A stretch of 64,000 bases of DNA, from contig CM051513.1 of the NCBI GenBank assembly GCA_028015205.1, forward strand, positions 46,690,841 through 46,754,840, read 5' to 3'. Source of the stretch: Mytilisepta virgata (lineage: Eukaryota; Mollusca; Bivalvia; Mytilida; Mytilidae). A program made the translations under genes and the position numbers. Below the pieces are notes generated by a model. That model was not told where the DNA came from, made no database searches, and saw only the letters and a program-made list of their open reading frames with translations. Below, piece by piece: positions 11,401-26,400 of this stretch (positions within the stretch are counted from its first letter, which is position 1; each line of letters starts with the position of its first letter).

Positions 11401-14400
11401 TCGGATAGACCATCAGTGAGTTACCGATTCTCGACACCAACAAGTGACAAAGCTTCACAGAGTTCAGACTCAGTTGCTGATCTTACTACTGTTAAAATTT
11501 CCATGTTTACTTCTTCGAGCAAAAGAGTAAATGTGAAACCAACCAGGAGTGCCCATTCTATAGTTGCTTCGAAAACTATTCAATTAAATTCAGCATTCGT
11601 AAGCAGTACAATAGTTCATTCGATAGAAACACAGTCTGAAGGGTTTGTTTTTATATCTTCATCAGAAACAAAGAAAGTTGGAAGCAGTGTTAGTAATACT
11701 GAAAGTATACTGCAGGAAAATCTTTATCCGACTACATCTGCAATTCAACAAGACGAGAGATCGTCAAATTTGCAAGTGTTGCCATCTACGCGGTCTACAT
11801 TCCAAAAAATTAACGAGACTCCAATTTTATCAAGACATTCTGTTTCCCCATTTGTAATTAGTTCATCTGAGTTAAATTTAAGGATATCTTCTTCTAAATC
11901 GAATATTCTGGAGTCGTCAATATCTTTACAACAGTCGTTGGTGTCTTATACAAAACAAATTTCAACGGATCAGTATCAAAATACACTGCAACCCACTTCT
12001 TCTGACAGACTTTATTCACGCGCAGCTTTAGTCGCAGAATCTGCTATAACTAAGTTACCAATTCGCATGTCCAGCATGTCTTTTGTACGAGCTGACCAAA
12101 CTTCAACAGAGCAATTATCCCAGATTCCTTTCACTATAAAGACTTCTCAAGAAACAAAAGTTATCCAGCAATCGGATTCATCCTTATTGATAACATCATC
12201 TATTTATGATAAACAAGAGTCATTCATTCGGACTGATGTTCTAAAATCGCAGGTGTCAGAGGAACACATATTAACACCATTGCCTGCAGTAAGGACTATC
12301 TTAGTAGATCAGACTATACTATCTGATAATCTACAATCAACTCGTTCCGAATTTTCTGTTTTGTCATCTTTATATTCATCAGAGAATCAAATTTTTGGAG
12401 AAACTCGTTCCGAATCTTCAGTAACTCCATATATATCTTCATCGGAGAATCAAATTTTAGGAAACATTTCTTCAGAAGCAAGTGATAGTGCAGTGGAAAA
12501 ATCACTGAATAGCACAACTGCTTCTGGTGCCACCGACCTACCAGGAATATTGGAGAAAACTGATGGCTCATTTGTAGATTCATCATCTGTAGAACATCGG
12601 TTGTCTATGAAATTGCCAGAAACAGTTTCTACCTTCCATATCGAATCATCCGCACTAGAATCAACTATTTTACCGTCAATAAACCTTTCAACATCTCCGT
12701 CGGATCAAATATCTACAGACTACGAATATGTTACTTCATCATTCCCTGTTACAATGGCGCCGTCAGAACCAGATATTGACTCTATTTCTTCGAACATATT
12801 TCCAACATCACCTATTAGCACATCAGCAATTTCCGGTTTCAGTGCACACGTTATATCTTCAGTTTCACAATATTCTCTAACAACGCCACCTATTCTATCA
12901 ACTTCCACCACGCTTGATGTTGTATCTTCACCTTTCTCTTACTCATCTTTGCTGTTAACAGAATGTAAGTTTTATTTTTAATGTATTTGAATGGGAAGTT
13001 ATCTGGTTAACTAACTAATATAATCTCTATTTAAAATATACTTAAAATCTAAATATTTGAGACAAACAAACACCTGGCTGATAACAAACAATAAAGTTTG
13101 ATCTTAAATATTTCTCTTTTTATTATTATAATTTTTTGCTACTTACAATATTCTCAGAATGGTTGTTCTTTTCATAATGTTAATTATCATTTGAAGCTTA
13201 AAATACAATAACGTTTTATGCTTGTGTACAGGTTGATGAATTCGCTTTATTTGTGTTTTCCCTAAAATTAATATATTCTCTTATATGCTTTCATGCTTTA
13301 GTACTAAATTTCTTAATTTTTAAATTTTTTTAATAGTTGACGTTACAGTCACTAAATTATAGTTTTATTGTAGGCATGTCGAAATTAAATGTTATAAAAT
13401 TTTCATATTTTTAAACATAAGCCATAATTATCTCCCTTCCTCCCCTCCCGGAAATAGCTCTGTCCTAAGATGGTTTTGGTTTTACCTTGTTTTGGTCATT
13501 TTGACAGTTTATTTTGCTTGTCAACATTTTGGACTATCGACTTTCAACATTTTTGGCCTCGAGCACAACTAATGAGTGATAGATCGACGAAATGTGCACA
13601 TTTTATGCATCGCAATTTGTATTATGGAATATCCTTCAGCTAAGAGCTGAAACGTTTGGTAAGTCCCCTCTTGAACTTGCAGGAGATTTCAATATCCATC
13701 TCGGTTTATGATGAACAACAACAATAAAAGTGCTGTAGTTTTTTTTTAAATGTATATGCAGATATTTCTGTCAAGAATATCACTTCTTATATAAAACTGT
13801 TAGCATTAACTGTTATTGGGCGAGAATCTATAAAATTGCTTACGAAACACAGAACACGAGAAGTCACAAATTTTAATTTAAAATATAATTGTGTTGGGGT
13901 GTTTTAAAACATTATCATTGAAATTTTAAATTCTCATTTACAGCCTCTTCACACATTCCTGTGCCGACAGATCCGCCGATGTCAACACCATCTTCACCAT
14001 CAGGACGTCTAACAACTACCCAGTCAACATCACTAGCTCCAACCACACAGGCGCCGACAACACAGACTCCAACGACCCAAGTTCCAATAACACAAGATCC
14101 GACCACACAGGCTCCGACAACACAAACTCAAACGACACCAGCTCCGACAACACAACCTTCAACCACACAAATTCCAATGACACAAGCTCCGACAACACAA
14201 GCTCCGACAACTCAAGCTTCAACCACACAAAATCCAACGACACAAGCTCCGACAACAAAAGCTTCCTCAACACATCTTTCTAACTCCACAGAAGCACTAC
14301 CGAGTTCATCAACTATCAGAATACCTATATCAGTTGTTCCACCAATAACTGATTTTGCGACAACGAAAATTCAACAACAATCAACACAGTCTCAAACAAA

Positions 14401-17400
14401 AACTACAGCATCCACAACTCAAACTTCTACAGCTGCACTGCCAATTACAGATACATCAACAAGAGTTTCATCCACGTCAGCGCCTTTAAGCAGTTCTACT
14501 ACACAAAAAGTACCAATAACTGTTTTACCACCTCTAACGAATCCCCCAGTAGTTACAACACTATCAGTTACACAAGCCTTGACGTCTACAGCTGCACAAT
14601 CAGTGACGGATACTCCGACAACAACGGCCGTTATAGAAGTAACAGATTCTGTAATAACACAAAACCCTTCTACAGCAAGAACATCTGCCAACAGCTCAGT
14701 AACTAATAAACAACCTGAGACAACTGTTCCTGTAACAACAAAATCTGAAGTGACTACGATGATTACAACTCATGACATATTCACCCCAACGACAGAACCA
14801 CCAACGTTACCTGTAATAACAACAAAACTGCCAGCAACCTCCACACCTATATCAACAACTCCATCACCATCAACAAAGGTATCCGAAACTGAAAGCATAC
14901 GAACAAGTCAAGCGGCCATTACAGTTCCTCCACCTTTCACAGTTGCACCATCGACAACAAAAACTGTAATTCCAATAACGCAAGCCCCGATTTCGACCGC
15001 TATCGTATCTACTGAATCACTTACAACTGAAAGCCTTCCGACAGCACAAGAAACAACTAAGACAACAATGACAAAGATACCTTCATCAACTAGACAAATT
15101 CCAGTTAGTACAAAAACACAAACAAGCCAATTTACGGAAACTCCAACGCCTACAAGCACCTCGGTCGTTACTCAAGCAGTTGTCCCAAGTTCAACAGGTC
15201 AAGTACAAATCACCGCTGGACCGCCAGTAACGACGCATATACCAGTACAAACCACTAAGTCTTCGACGACTGAACATATTGTTACAACGACGTCAACACA
15301 ATCACAAACCTTCGTTGTTGAAACCACAGCACCAGCATCTAAATCTACCAGCCCTCCGACTGTTTCGACAACAACAAAGCAGCTTGATATAACTGTCATC
15401 CAGACAACAGAAGTCAGCAATGCAGCATCAACCGGCAAAGTTTCTATGCTTTCTGTTCCAAGAACAACGGGTTCAACAACAAGTGCTATTCCCACGACTT
15501 TGTCTACAACTATAGAGACTACTAGCAGACGATCTACAACCCCAACAGCTGTAACAGCTTCACCTCCTTTCACCACACAATCAGGCGTAGATTTAACATC
15601 TGCAGTTTCATCAGTATCAGCAATTCAAACAACACAATCAACAGTGGCTCCATCTGTTTCTATAACATCTCCATTGCCAGTAACATCCACAGAGGCACGA
15701 AAGACTTCAGCTTATAAAACTGAGCCACCGATATCATCGTTACCACCAATAAGTGATACGTTTAAGTCGACAGAGACTCCAATAACCACTTTATCTGCGA
15801 CAGCAGTGACTTTTACACATGCTCCAATGACAGTATCCACTTTACCTCAAGCTCCTGTTACATCGACAACTGAAATGACAACATCTAAAACATCTGATAC
15901 AAGTATAGGGGCGTCGGCAACAAACCAATCAACACAGGCTCCACCATCAACATCTATCCCAGCCTCAACTGAGGCTTCCCAAGAAACAACTTCTACCATA
16001 ACTAGAGTACCACCTACAACACTGCCAGTAGAATCTACTTCTACACAGGCTCAATCAACAGTAGTGCCTTCAACTAAAGTTCCGACCAAGTCTTCAGAAG
16101 TGACAACACAAACTACAGTAGCCCCATTATCATCAACAGAAGCTCTTGTAACGCCCCCTCCAGCTCCTTCATCATCAGAATCACCGATATCAACAACATC
16201 ATCTACTGTGGCGCCAACAACATCATCTACTCTAGCTCCAACAAAAACATCATCCTCTACTATGGCTCCAACAACACCATCTTCTACTGTGGCTCCAACA
16301 ACACCATCTTCTACTGTGGCTCTAACAACATCATCCTCTACTGTGGCTCCAACAACGGCAATATCAACATTAAGTGCTGCCACAACGACAAAAGCAACAT
16401 CTACAGAGGCTGTCACAACTACAGGAGGTGTCACAACACCATCTACAGAAACCCTTACAACGACTCCAGAAACAATAGTTACTCCCTCAACAGCTCCTCC
16501 AGCAGATGTTAACTACGTTGTTGATGGCTCTATAAGAATCACATCGGTAAATTGGGACAATGCTTTGTCAGACAAGAATTCAGCAGAATATAAACTCTTG
16601 GAACCAGAAGTTAAAGGAAAGGTGAGTCTTGCAACTAAAATTTACTTCGCCTTGAATTTTACAATTAGCAACTTACATATGATGACAAAAATAAGAATGA
16701 CAAGTTAGAAAAAAGTGCATTTCGTTTTACCCAAATATTAAAAGTACATACCCGGTAGTGGTTTGATTTTCGTTTAGCAAAATGAAAGTCCTTAATATAT
16801 CACCTGTATGATTTCTTATTTAAATCGCTGCATATCAAAGCCTAATTTTGAAAAAAACATGAATTTTGGGGCTGAATTCAAAATTAAAAAAAAATGATAT
16901 AATCTAGTTTACAATGTCTTGACCAAATGCAGTATTATCATGTTACCAAACAAATTTGTCGCCCAAACTTAACAGAGAAAACAAATGAGCTATTTTCTCC
17001 GGGACGGCCCTTTTTTGTTTTTTTTGTTTATATTATTTTTCCTCGAGAGTTACGCCCCTTGCCAAAGATACTTTATTGCACTAGAGCATTTAAACTGATA
17101 AAAAATAATATATTTCCGTGAGAACAGCACGTGCGTCTGTCAGATTTTTTATATTTCATTATTTCGTTATAGTTGAAGAGTATCTACAATACTGTAGTTT
17201 ATGGGACACGTTTCGTTGCTATTAGAGATATTACATTTAGGTAAGTTCTCTCGTCTTTCAGTTTTCATAATCCAAGAGGAATAACTCAAATTGATAAACG
17301 TTTTCTTTCTATTTGGTTGTTATGTTTAGATTTATAGCCGTTTGGATCCACGAAAAGCTATGCTATTGAAAGATATGCTACGAACGAATACATGACTCAG

Positions 17401-20400
17401 AGCCCCAGATAACGTGCATATCAGCAGCATTTACGCATTGAAAAATGGCAGATATGCTAGAAAAATATTTCTGGCTGCTAAAGTTTCGCTCAGTCCAAAA
17501 TAACGCGTAGGTTTCATTGCTCACATTTTTTGACCTCTAAGCTACATTGATTTTTGACATAATAAATATGTCATAAGACTTGAGAGTTTTTTTTCTTCAT
17601 AAAAGAGTGCTTGTCACTGCCCTTATACAGTATCCAAAAAAAAGTCGGCATTGGCAGGACATAAAAAATGTAATTGAGTGTTCATAAACAGTATTGATAT
17701 TAAACAGATTATATTGATTAGCTAGAAATAAATTTAAAAATAAAACTTAGGGGCCTCGGTGGCCGAGTGGTCTAGGTAGTTCGTCATGACTACTAATGAC
17801 CACTAGCCTGTCAACGCTGAGGTTGCGAGTTCGAATCTCACCTGTGGCGGGTTGTGTTCGACTCCGATCTTAATTGACAAGGATTGGCAATTTTCCTACC
17901 GAAGGTCGGTGGTTCTCTCCGGGTACTCCGTTTTCCTCCACCAATAAAACCTGGCCGCCGCGAAATAGCCAAATGTGCTGAAAACGGCGTAAAACTCCAA
18001 CTTAACAAACAAACAAACAAAAATAGAACTTTAAATTCTTTATTAATATAATGCACCCCAATTAAGGGAATAAACATATAATTTATTGCACGTTTTTATG
18101 AAGAAAAAAAACAATGTAGCTTAGAGGTAAATAACTTTAAAAGTATTCTCTTTATTAGATATATATAATGAATTCTTTAATACCAATTTTGATGCACAAA
18201 AGATGTTCATATTTCGTTGATTTACGATTCAATGGCTTCAGTGCTGAAAACCAAAAGAGTAATCCAAAACACTGAGGAACAATTTCAGAGAAATTCCACA
18301 CTAAAAAGGTACACCAAAATCATCTAAGGACCGAGTGTTGCACGAGGTAGATGTTCCTTAATTTAACAAAAATAAAAGTAAATTTTAAGTTTCAATTAAC
18401 TAGTTGCATTACAATTACAATTTATAACATTTGTCCAAATTTTGTTATTTTATTAGTGACAGAGTCTTCTTTTGTAAACTTCAATTCAAAATATTTAGAT
18501 CGGCCCAAAATGTTCTCAATAGAAAATGTTTAATAAGCATTCGGAAAGCAATTACTTTTGACAAAAGACAAACACGACTGTTTTGAAATGTCTTTTTTTT
18601 TAATTTTGGTGAAAATATTGTTCTTTTTTTTCCTTTTAAGCCAAGGAAGCGTTGTTGTTGGATATAAATTGGATTACACAGGAAATGCCTCCATCAACAC
18701 AACTGTTCTATCGGATGCAATCATCAGTGAAATAGATAGCGGCAGTTTCGGAGATGTGACAGTCGACAACACAACTGTTTTTCATGGAAGTGAGTAAACA
18801 TATTTTTGTTATATTACTGTATTGAAGTTGTTAATGACAATTGGTTTATTTTGTCATGGGTTGTTTTGGTAAATAAAAAACTAAATTTATTAATACTTAT
18901 TGTAAAGCGGATAAGGAGTCGTTTAACGCACAACATTTTCCCGTCTGATTATAACGTATATATTTCCCAACCAAAGACCACCAACAGCTTGTAATACAGT
19001 CTTGGCACATGCCTCCTGTTCGTGGACAGGGGCGTTTCCAGGATATTTGAAAGTGGGGGCATATAATAAAATTTTTTTTGACCTTTTTTTTTGCTAAAAA
19101 ACATAAAATAATTGTGAAATGCACTAATGTAACGGTTCCTGACTTGGAGCATGTATATTTTATAGTTAAAGTGTCAGGGTTTGATATTTTTTATGCCGAA
19201 TTCTTTTCTTTTTTTTTTTGGAAAAAGGGGGGGGGGGGGGGTACGCCCATTACGCCCTCACCTGGACCCGCCCCTGGTGGATGTACTTCCTGTCCGCTTT
19301 TCGAATTTTTTATTTACATTACCTTGACATTTACCCCATATCTTTTGATTTATTTTCTTCTAAATGTTCTTCAAAAATGTAAAATAAATTTGAGAATCTT
19401 TTAATAATAATAGTAATAAACTATTCGTATACACTCTCTATGTAGTTCGTCATGACTACAAATGGTCACTAGCCTGTCAACACTGAGGTTGTGCGTTCGA
19501 ATCTCACCTATGGCGGGATGTGTTCGAATCCAATATTAATTGACAGGTATTGTCAATTTACCTACCTAAGGTCGGCGATTCTCTCCTGGTACTCCGGCTT
19601 ACTCCACCAATAAAAACTGGCCTCTGCAAATTAGCCAAATGTGCTGAAAACGGCGTAAAACCCCAACTAAACAAACAAAGGTTTATACACAAACAATAAA
19701 CGACCGCGGGAAAAAGTAAAGAGACCATAATTTCACACACTTGTTGAAGTATATTACCAGTAATAGAAATTATATAACTGATAATGTACAAGACTTAACT
19801 TCTTGTCTAACCATTGCATTTTTCAGTTTCCGTTCAGCCAACTGTCACTCAAACGGTACCATCTTCTACTGTGGCTCCAACAACAACAACATCCTCTACT
19901 GTGGCTCCAACAACAACATCATCATCTACTGTGGCCCCAACAACAACATCCTCTACTGTGGCCCCAACAACAACATCATCCTCTACTGTGGCTCCAACAA
20001 CAACATCATCCTCTACTGTGGCTCCAACAACACCATCTTCTTCTGTGGCTCCAACAGCACCATCCTCTACTGTGGCTCCAACAACAACATCATCCTCTAC
20101 TGTGACTCCAACAACAACATCATCCTCTACTGTGGCTCCAACAACACCATCTTCTACTGTGGCTCAAACAACACCATCCTCTACTGTGGCTCCAACAGCA
20201 ACATCATCTTCTACTGTGGCTCCAACAACAACATCATCCTCTACTGTGGTTCCAACAACATCATCCCCTACTGTGGCTCCAACAACACCATCTTCTACTG
20301 TGGCTCCAACAACACAATCCTCTACTATGGCTCCAGCAACAACTTCATACTCTACTGTGGCTCCAACAACACCATCTTCTACTGTGGATCAAACAACATC

Positions 20401-23400
20401 ATCCTCTACTGTGGCTCCAACAACATCATCCTCTACTGTGGCTCCAACAACAACATCATCCTCTACTGTGGCTCCAACAACATCATCCTCTACTGTGGCT
20501 CCAACAACAACATCATCCTCTACTGTGGCTCCAACAACTACGGCAATATCAACAACAAGTGCTGCCACAACGACAAAACCAACATTTACAGAGGCTGTCA
20601 CAACTACAGGAAGTGTCACAACACCATCTACAGAAACCCTTACAACGAGTACAGAAACAATAGTTACTCCCTCAACAGCTCCTCCAGCAGATGTTAGCTA
20701 CGTTGTTGACGGCTCTATAAGAATCACTTCGGAAAATTGGGACAATGCTTTGTCAGACAAGAATTCGGCAGAATATAAACTCTTGGAATCAAACATTAAA
20801 GGAAAGGTGAGTCTTACGAATAAAATTTACTTCGCCTTGAATTTTACAATTAGCAACTTACATATAATGACAAAAATAAAAATGACAAGTTAGAAAAAAA
20901 GTGCATTTCGTTTTACCCAAATATTAACAGTACATACCCTGTAGTGGTTTGATTTTCATTTAGCAAAATGAAAGTCCTTCATTTATATCACCTGTATGAT
21001 TTCTTATTTAAATCGCTGCATATCAAAGCCTAATTTTGAAAAAGAAACATGAATTTTGGGGCGTAATTCAAAATCTAACAAAAATGATATAATCTAGTTT
21101 ACAAGGTCTTGACCAAATGCAGAATTATCATGTTACCAAACAAATTTGTCGCCATCACACGTCTTTTCGAAATATTTCTTTACAAGTGTAAATCCCAAAG
21201 TTAACAGAGAAAACAAATCAATTAATTGAGCTATTTTCTGCGGGATGGCCCCCCTTTTTTTTGTTTTTTTGTCTATATTATTTTTTCTCAAGAGTTACGC
21301 CCCTTGCTAAAAATACTTTATTGCACTAGAACTAAGATCAGTATTTAAACTGATAAAAAATAATATATTTCCGTGACATCAGCACGTGCGTCTGTCAGAT
21401 TTTTTTATATTTCATTATTTCGTTATAGTTGGAGAGTATCTACAATACTGGAGTTTATGGGACACGTTTCGTTGCTGTTAGAGATATTAGATTTAGGTAA
21501 GTTCTCTCGTCTTTCAGTTTTCATAATCCAAGAGGAATAACTCAAATTGATAAAAGTTTTCTTTCTATTGGTTGTTGTTTAGATTTATAGCCGTTTGGAT
21601 CCACGAAAAGCTATGCTATTGAAAGATATGCTTTGAACAATACATGACTCAGAGCCCCAGATAACGTGCATATCAGCAGCATTTACGCATTAAAAAATGG
21701 CAGATATGCTAGAAAAATATTTCTGGCAGCTAAAGTTTCGCTCAGTCCAAAATAACGCATAGGTTTCATTGCTCACATTTATTGACCTCTAAGCTACATT
21801 GATTATTGACATAATAAATATGTCATAAGACTTGAGAGCTTTTTTTTTTCTTCATAAAAGAGTGCTTGCCACTGCCCTTGTACAGTATCCAAAAAAAAAG
21901 TCGGCATTGGCAGGACATAAACACTGTTTTGAAATGTCTTTTTTTTAATTTTGTTGAAAATATTGTTCCTTTTTTTTCCTTTTAAGCCAAGGAAGCGTTG
22001 TTGCTGGATATAAATTGGATTACACAGGAAACGCCTCCATCAACACAACTGTTCTATCGGTTGCAATCATCAGTGGAATAGATAGCGGCAGTTTCGGAGA
22101 TCTGACAGTCGACAAAACAGCTGTTGTTCATGGAAGTGAGTAAACATAGTATTGTTATATTACTGTATTGAAATTGTGAATGACAATTGCTTTATTTTGT
22201 CATGGGTTGTTTTAGTAAATAAAAAACTAAATTTATTAATAATTATTGTAAAGCGGATAAGGAGTCGTTTAACGCACAACGTTTTCCCGTCTGGTTATAA
22301 CCTATATACACAGTGTTGGAACATGCCTCCTGTTCGTGGATGTACTTCCTGTCCCCTTTTCGAATTTTTTATTTAGGTTTCCTTGACATTTACCCCATAT
22401 CTTTTGATTTATTTTCTTCTAAATGTTCTTCAAAAATGTAAAATAATTTTGAGAATCTTTTAATAATAATAGTAATAAACTATTTATATACACTCTCTAA
22501 GTAGTTCATCATGACTACTAATGGTCACTAGCCTGTCAACACTGAGGTTGTGAGTTCGAATCTTACCTGTGATTGTCAATTTACTTACCTAAGGTCGGCG
22601 ATTCTCTCCTGGTACTCCGGCTTCCTCCACCAATAAAAACTGGCCTCCGCGAATTAGCCAAATGTGCTGACAACGGCGTAAAACCCCAACTAAACAAACA
22701 AAGGTTTGATACACAAACGATAAACGACCGCGGGGAAAAGTAAAGATACCATAATTTCACACACTGTTGAAGTATATTAGCAGTAATAGGAATTATATAA
22801 TTGATAATGTACAAGACTTAACTTCTTATCTAACCATTGCATGTTTCAGTTTCCGTTCAGCCAACTGTCACTCAAACGGTACCAGCTACAACACCAGTGC
22901 CGCCACCATCTACAGAGAAATCAACAGAACTTCCGTTACCGGCATGGGGAATAGCTGTGATTGTATGTGGGGCGCTTGTTCTTATCTTCCTCCTGACTAT
23001 GATTGCTATCTTGGTAAGATTTTTTAGCCTTTTACGTTAATTTGAAAATCACACCTTCGTTAATCATTCATTCTGAAACAGTGCTGGAGAAAAAAAATTA
23101 TAATTCGTGCTCATAGTCTGTTGGAATCTCTACGCGTATACCCGTATTTTGCTAAATCGCGAGATTAAAACTCAAGATTTTACTGTTATGAACTAAGGAT
23201 GCTCGCTGGTCATGTTTTGGTCTTTTTGTCAGATTTTCAGAATCCTCGGGTTTTATACATTTCTTAAACATTAAATTTTTTGCCAATGAACTCCCATTTT
23301 TTCTTTTATAATTCAATCATATATACCTTAAAATGGTATTTGACAAAATTTCATGAAATCCTTTTTATTTTTTCATACATTTTTGAGAGACTGAAGTTGC

Positions 23401-26400
23401 CAATGCAAAGACAATGAAACATCCAGAGAAAACCTATTTCCTGCACATTTTCAAGGCTTTATAGCTCTAAAATGAGCACATGAACCCATATTTTTTTTCT
23501 TGCTTATTTGTTTACTATTCATATGTTCTCTAAAACTAAAACACCTATTTCAAATCCTATTTATTTCCTATTAGGCCAGCGATCATCCTTAAGGAATGTT
23601 TGGATTCTACTGAGCATCCCCTTCATGCATAGCTATTTTTAGATGGCTTTTGGCTTTCAAAAATTTTGTATTTGAAGCTTCACCCCTATGCATTGGTTCA
23701 TTGCATTGGATCTTCACATTGTTGGCCTTGAACACTGCTGATGAGATTGTTGAAAGGTTAACAGTCGGTGCATAAAAATTGGTATCATATATACTTTTCT
23801 TTCATGTCGTTTTCAGTGCACACGAAGACAAACTAGAATGATGAAATATCGAATGTCAGACGATATGGACCCAGATGATATAGATTATCGCCGAAGCTGG
23901 GATAATGGCGAGACGAACTTTGGTTATGATAGCAAACAGGAAGCTATGACAACGAATGAAGAATTGAAACATCCGGTGTCATACTTCAATGCTGGAAATG
24001 GTGTAAAAGAAACTGAAATAGATCCAGTACGTATTAATATCCTAATCTAAATAATTAATTTCCGGTATGATGAATTATGGGTAATTCTACAAGGTGTGCA
24101 GAAGATCAGAGTTGGTTGAATTTTACCAAGAACGTCATTTTAAAATCTTTAAAAAAACAGAAACTGTTTGTGGTTTCTCATAATAACTCCCAACAGTTTC
24201 TTTTTTTTCACAGTGTGTAAAATGACCTGGTATAAATCAGTCCAATTTAAAAGTGTTAGTGGAAAAAATTTATATCAGTGACAAGGCCAAAATGTTTACT
24301 CATATTAATTTTTGATTTATATATCATCTTTTGAGTTTCTAAAACATAAGGTAGATTATTGATTGCATATTTTGGTCTATGATAAACAGAAATAAAAATG
24401 TTGCTCATTGACCGGATTTACAAAAATGTACCAACATCCGGTTCCTTGTTTTACTTTTACAATTTGTTGTTCATTGTGTCAAACAAAAACCTTTCAATAA
24501 ATACACACACGCACACTGCTCGCCCATTTTTTGGTGACGGAAAATAGAGAATATAACAATGATTTTTGTCTTTAAAAATTTTGGTGTGTTGTGAAAGATA
24601 TTTGGTGATGCTCAGCGGACTTTGCACAGAATTTGGAACTTTTCACTTAAATATTCAAATCATATTCATGTACAATTATAAATGTTATATTGCTTGAATA
24701 ACCAAATATGATAAATCGTACATGTATACTACAAAATTAATGCTTAGCTGTTAATACATAGAATAAAATGTCAGGTTATTCGATGTGTGAAATATTTTGC
24801 TAAGATAAAAAAAATAAAATAGCTGAACTTTGCTGGGATTATTATTTTTAGTAATAATTTTGTCTGATAACAAATGGTGATGGTAGTTTTTGGTGTTTCT
24901 TTTGCTAAAAACAATAATAATGGGTTATGTCCCTTCGAGTGGTGAAAAAGTAGAAATTGTCTCCCTTTGTTATGTAACAATTTGTGTTTCATCGTCAGAA
25001 TAAAACGACAGCTTTATGATACCAAGTTCCTTAGTCTAGATCATCAGCATGTTTGTAAGTATGGGAGGACTCGGATATGAACCAAGAATTTTATTAACAC
25101 CACCTAATTTATTTTTTTTCGCACTGTCACTAACAAATATTTATAATTACATAGAAAAGGCAGAAAGTTATAACACAATATAGATTTCATATTTTTATGC
25201 ATTCATCGTTTATAGAAATTATATTGTTTATCCATAAACAATTTTTTCGTATTAAAAAAAACTAAGTATGTTGCGAAATAGCTCATACGACAATAGATAA
25301 CAAGGAACATAAATGGAAATGGTGAGCTGTCAACAGGGGCATAAAACAACTTAAATGTATAAAATACTCAAGTCGACCAAAACCAAATATAAAATCGTAC
25401 AAAACCGTAAAAAAAATGATTTGTTTTTTTACGATTTTATATTTGGTTTTGATCGACTTGTGTATTTTATACATTTAAGTCGTTTTATGCCCCTTTTGAC
25501 AGCTCACCATTTCCCATTATTTTCGTTGTTATTTTTTGTATTTAGTTTAATAAGCTTCTCATTCGATTCTGAAAATTTGGGGAATAGACGAAAATAATGT
25601 GTGACACCCTAGAGGAACAGAGTTCACTTTGAAGCATTAGATAACATTTTATCAACATTAAGAGATATAACTCTTGCAAAAGTTATTAAATTTATATTCA
25701 GATCGAAAATATAAAATTCTCACATGATGTACATGTGACTTTTAAGAATAGAAAGATCTTCTGTGTGTTATGGATGGGTGTAGAAATTCAAAAAGTATTT
25801 AAGCTATGATCTCAAGAATATTCGTTGTCACATTTGTAAACAATCTTTTGTTGAAATCCTTATTGTGTTATTGTTAAAATGTTTTCTGCATTTCAAGAAT
25901 TTTTGCTTCACCAAGTAACCCACTGCCATAACTAGAGCCTTTAGTAGCAATTAATGATAACAGTGTGGGATATATGATATGATCGCTATAAGAATGGCAT
26001 CTTAGAAGTGGAAAATATTGAAGCTTTACGGAACAATTTATCTATACATGTATGTCAAAAGATTTTTTTTTCTTACCCTTAAAACCCGGTTGTGGTGGCT
26101 TTTCGTGTTTGTTAGTTCGAAGAATTTTTAATAGTACAGATATAGCAGATACCAGTTATTTAATCTAATTTTTTGACAACCTTTCACCTCAGTTGTGCTC
26201 AAAGTCAAACAATTGAAATTCCAATCATACTGTTACTAGTGCCTACCATGAGATTGGAGGAGGGTTCACTGCTACTTTTAGATGAAGAATAGCAATAAAA
26301 ACATTGTTCTGAACTTTTTGTCAAATATACAGGTTTTGTGTCAAATGCATGTACAGGTTTTGTGACAGGAATATCCCTTTCAAAGTCAAAACGAGTAGCG

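Noticed and set aside
13915..16434. Several minus-strand Val-rich open frames opposite mucin exon 5
   Set aside because: Antisense shadows of Thr/Pro-rich codons (ACA/GTT complement), no independent signals.
17750..17852. Possible tRNA-Ser/Leu genes
   Set aside because: A and B boxes are present, but the sequence belongs to a repeated SINE with a long body and AAAC tail, and the cloverleaf is imperfect.
19741..20697. 318-codon frame rich in Asn, Tyr, Cys and Gly
   Set aside because: It is the second reading frame of the SSTVAPTT repeat; the mucin frame is supported by splice phases and SEA sequence.
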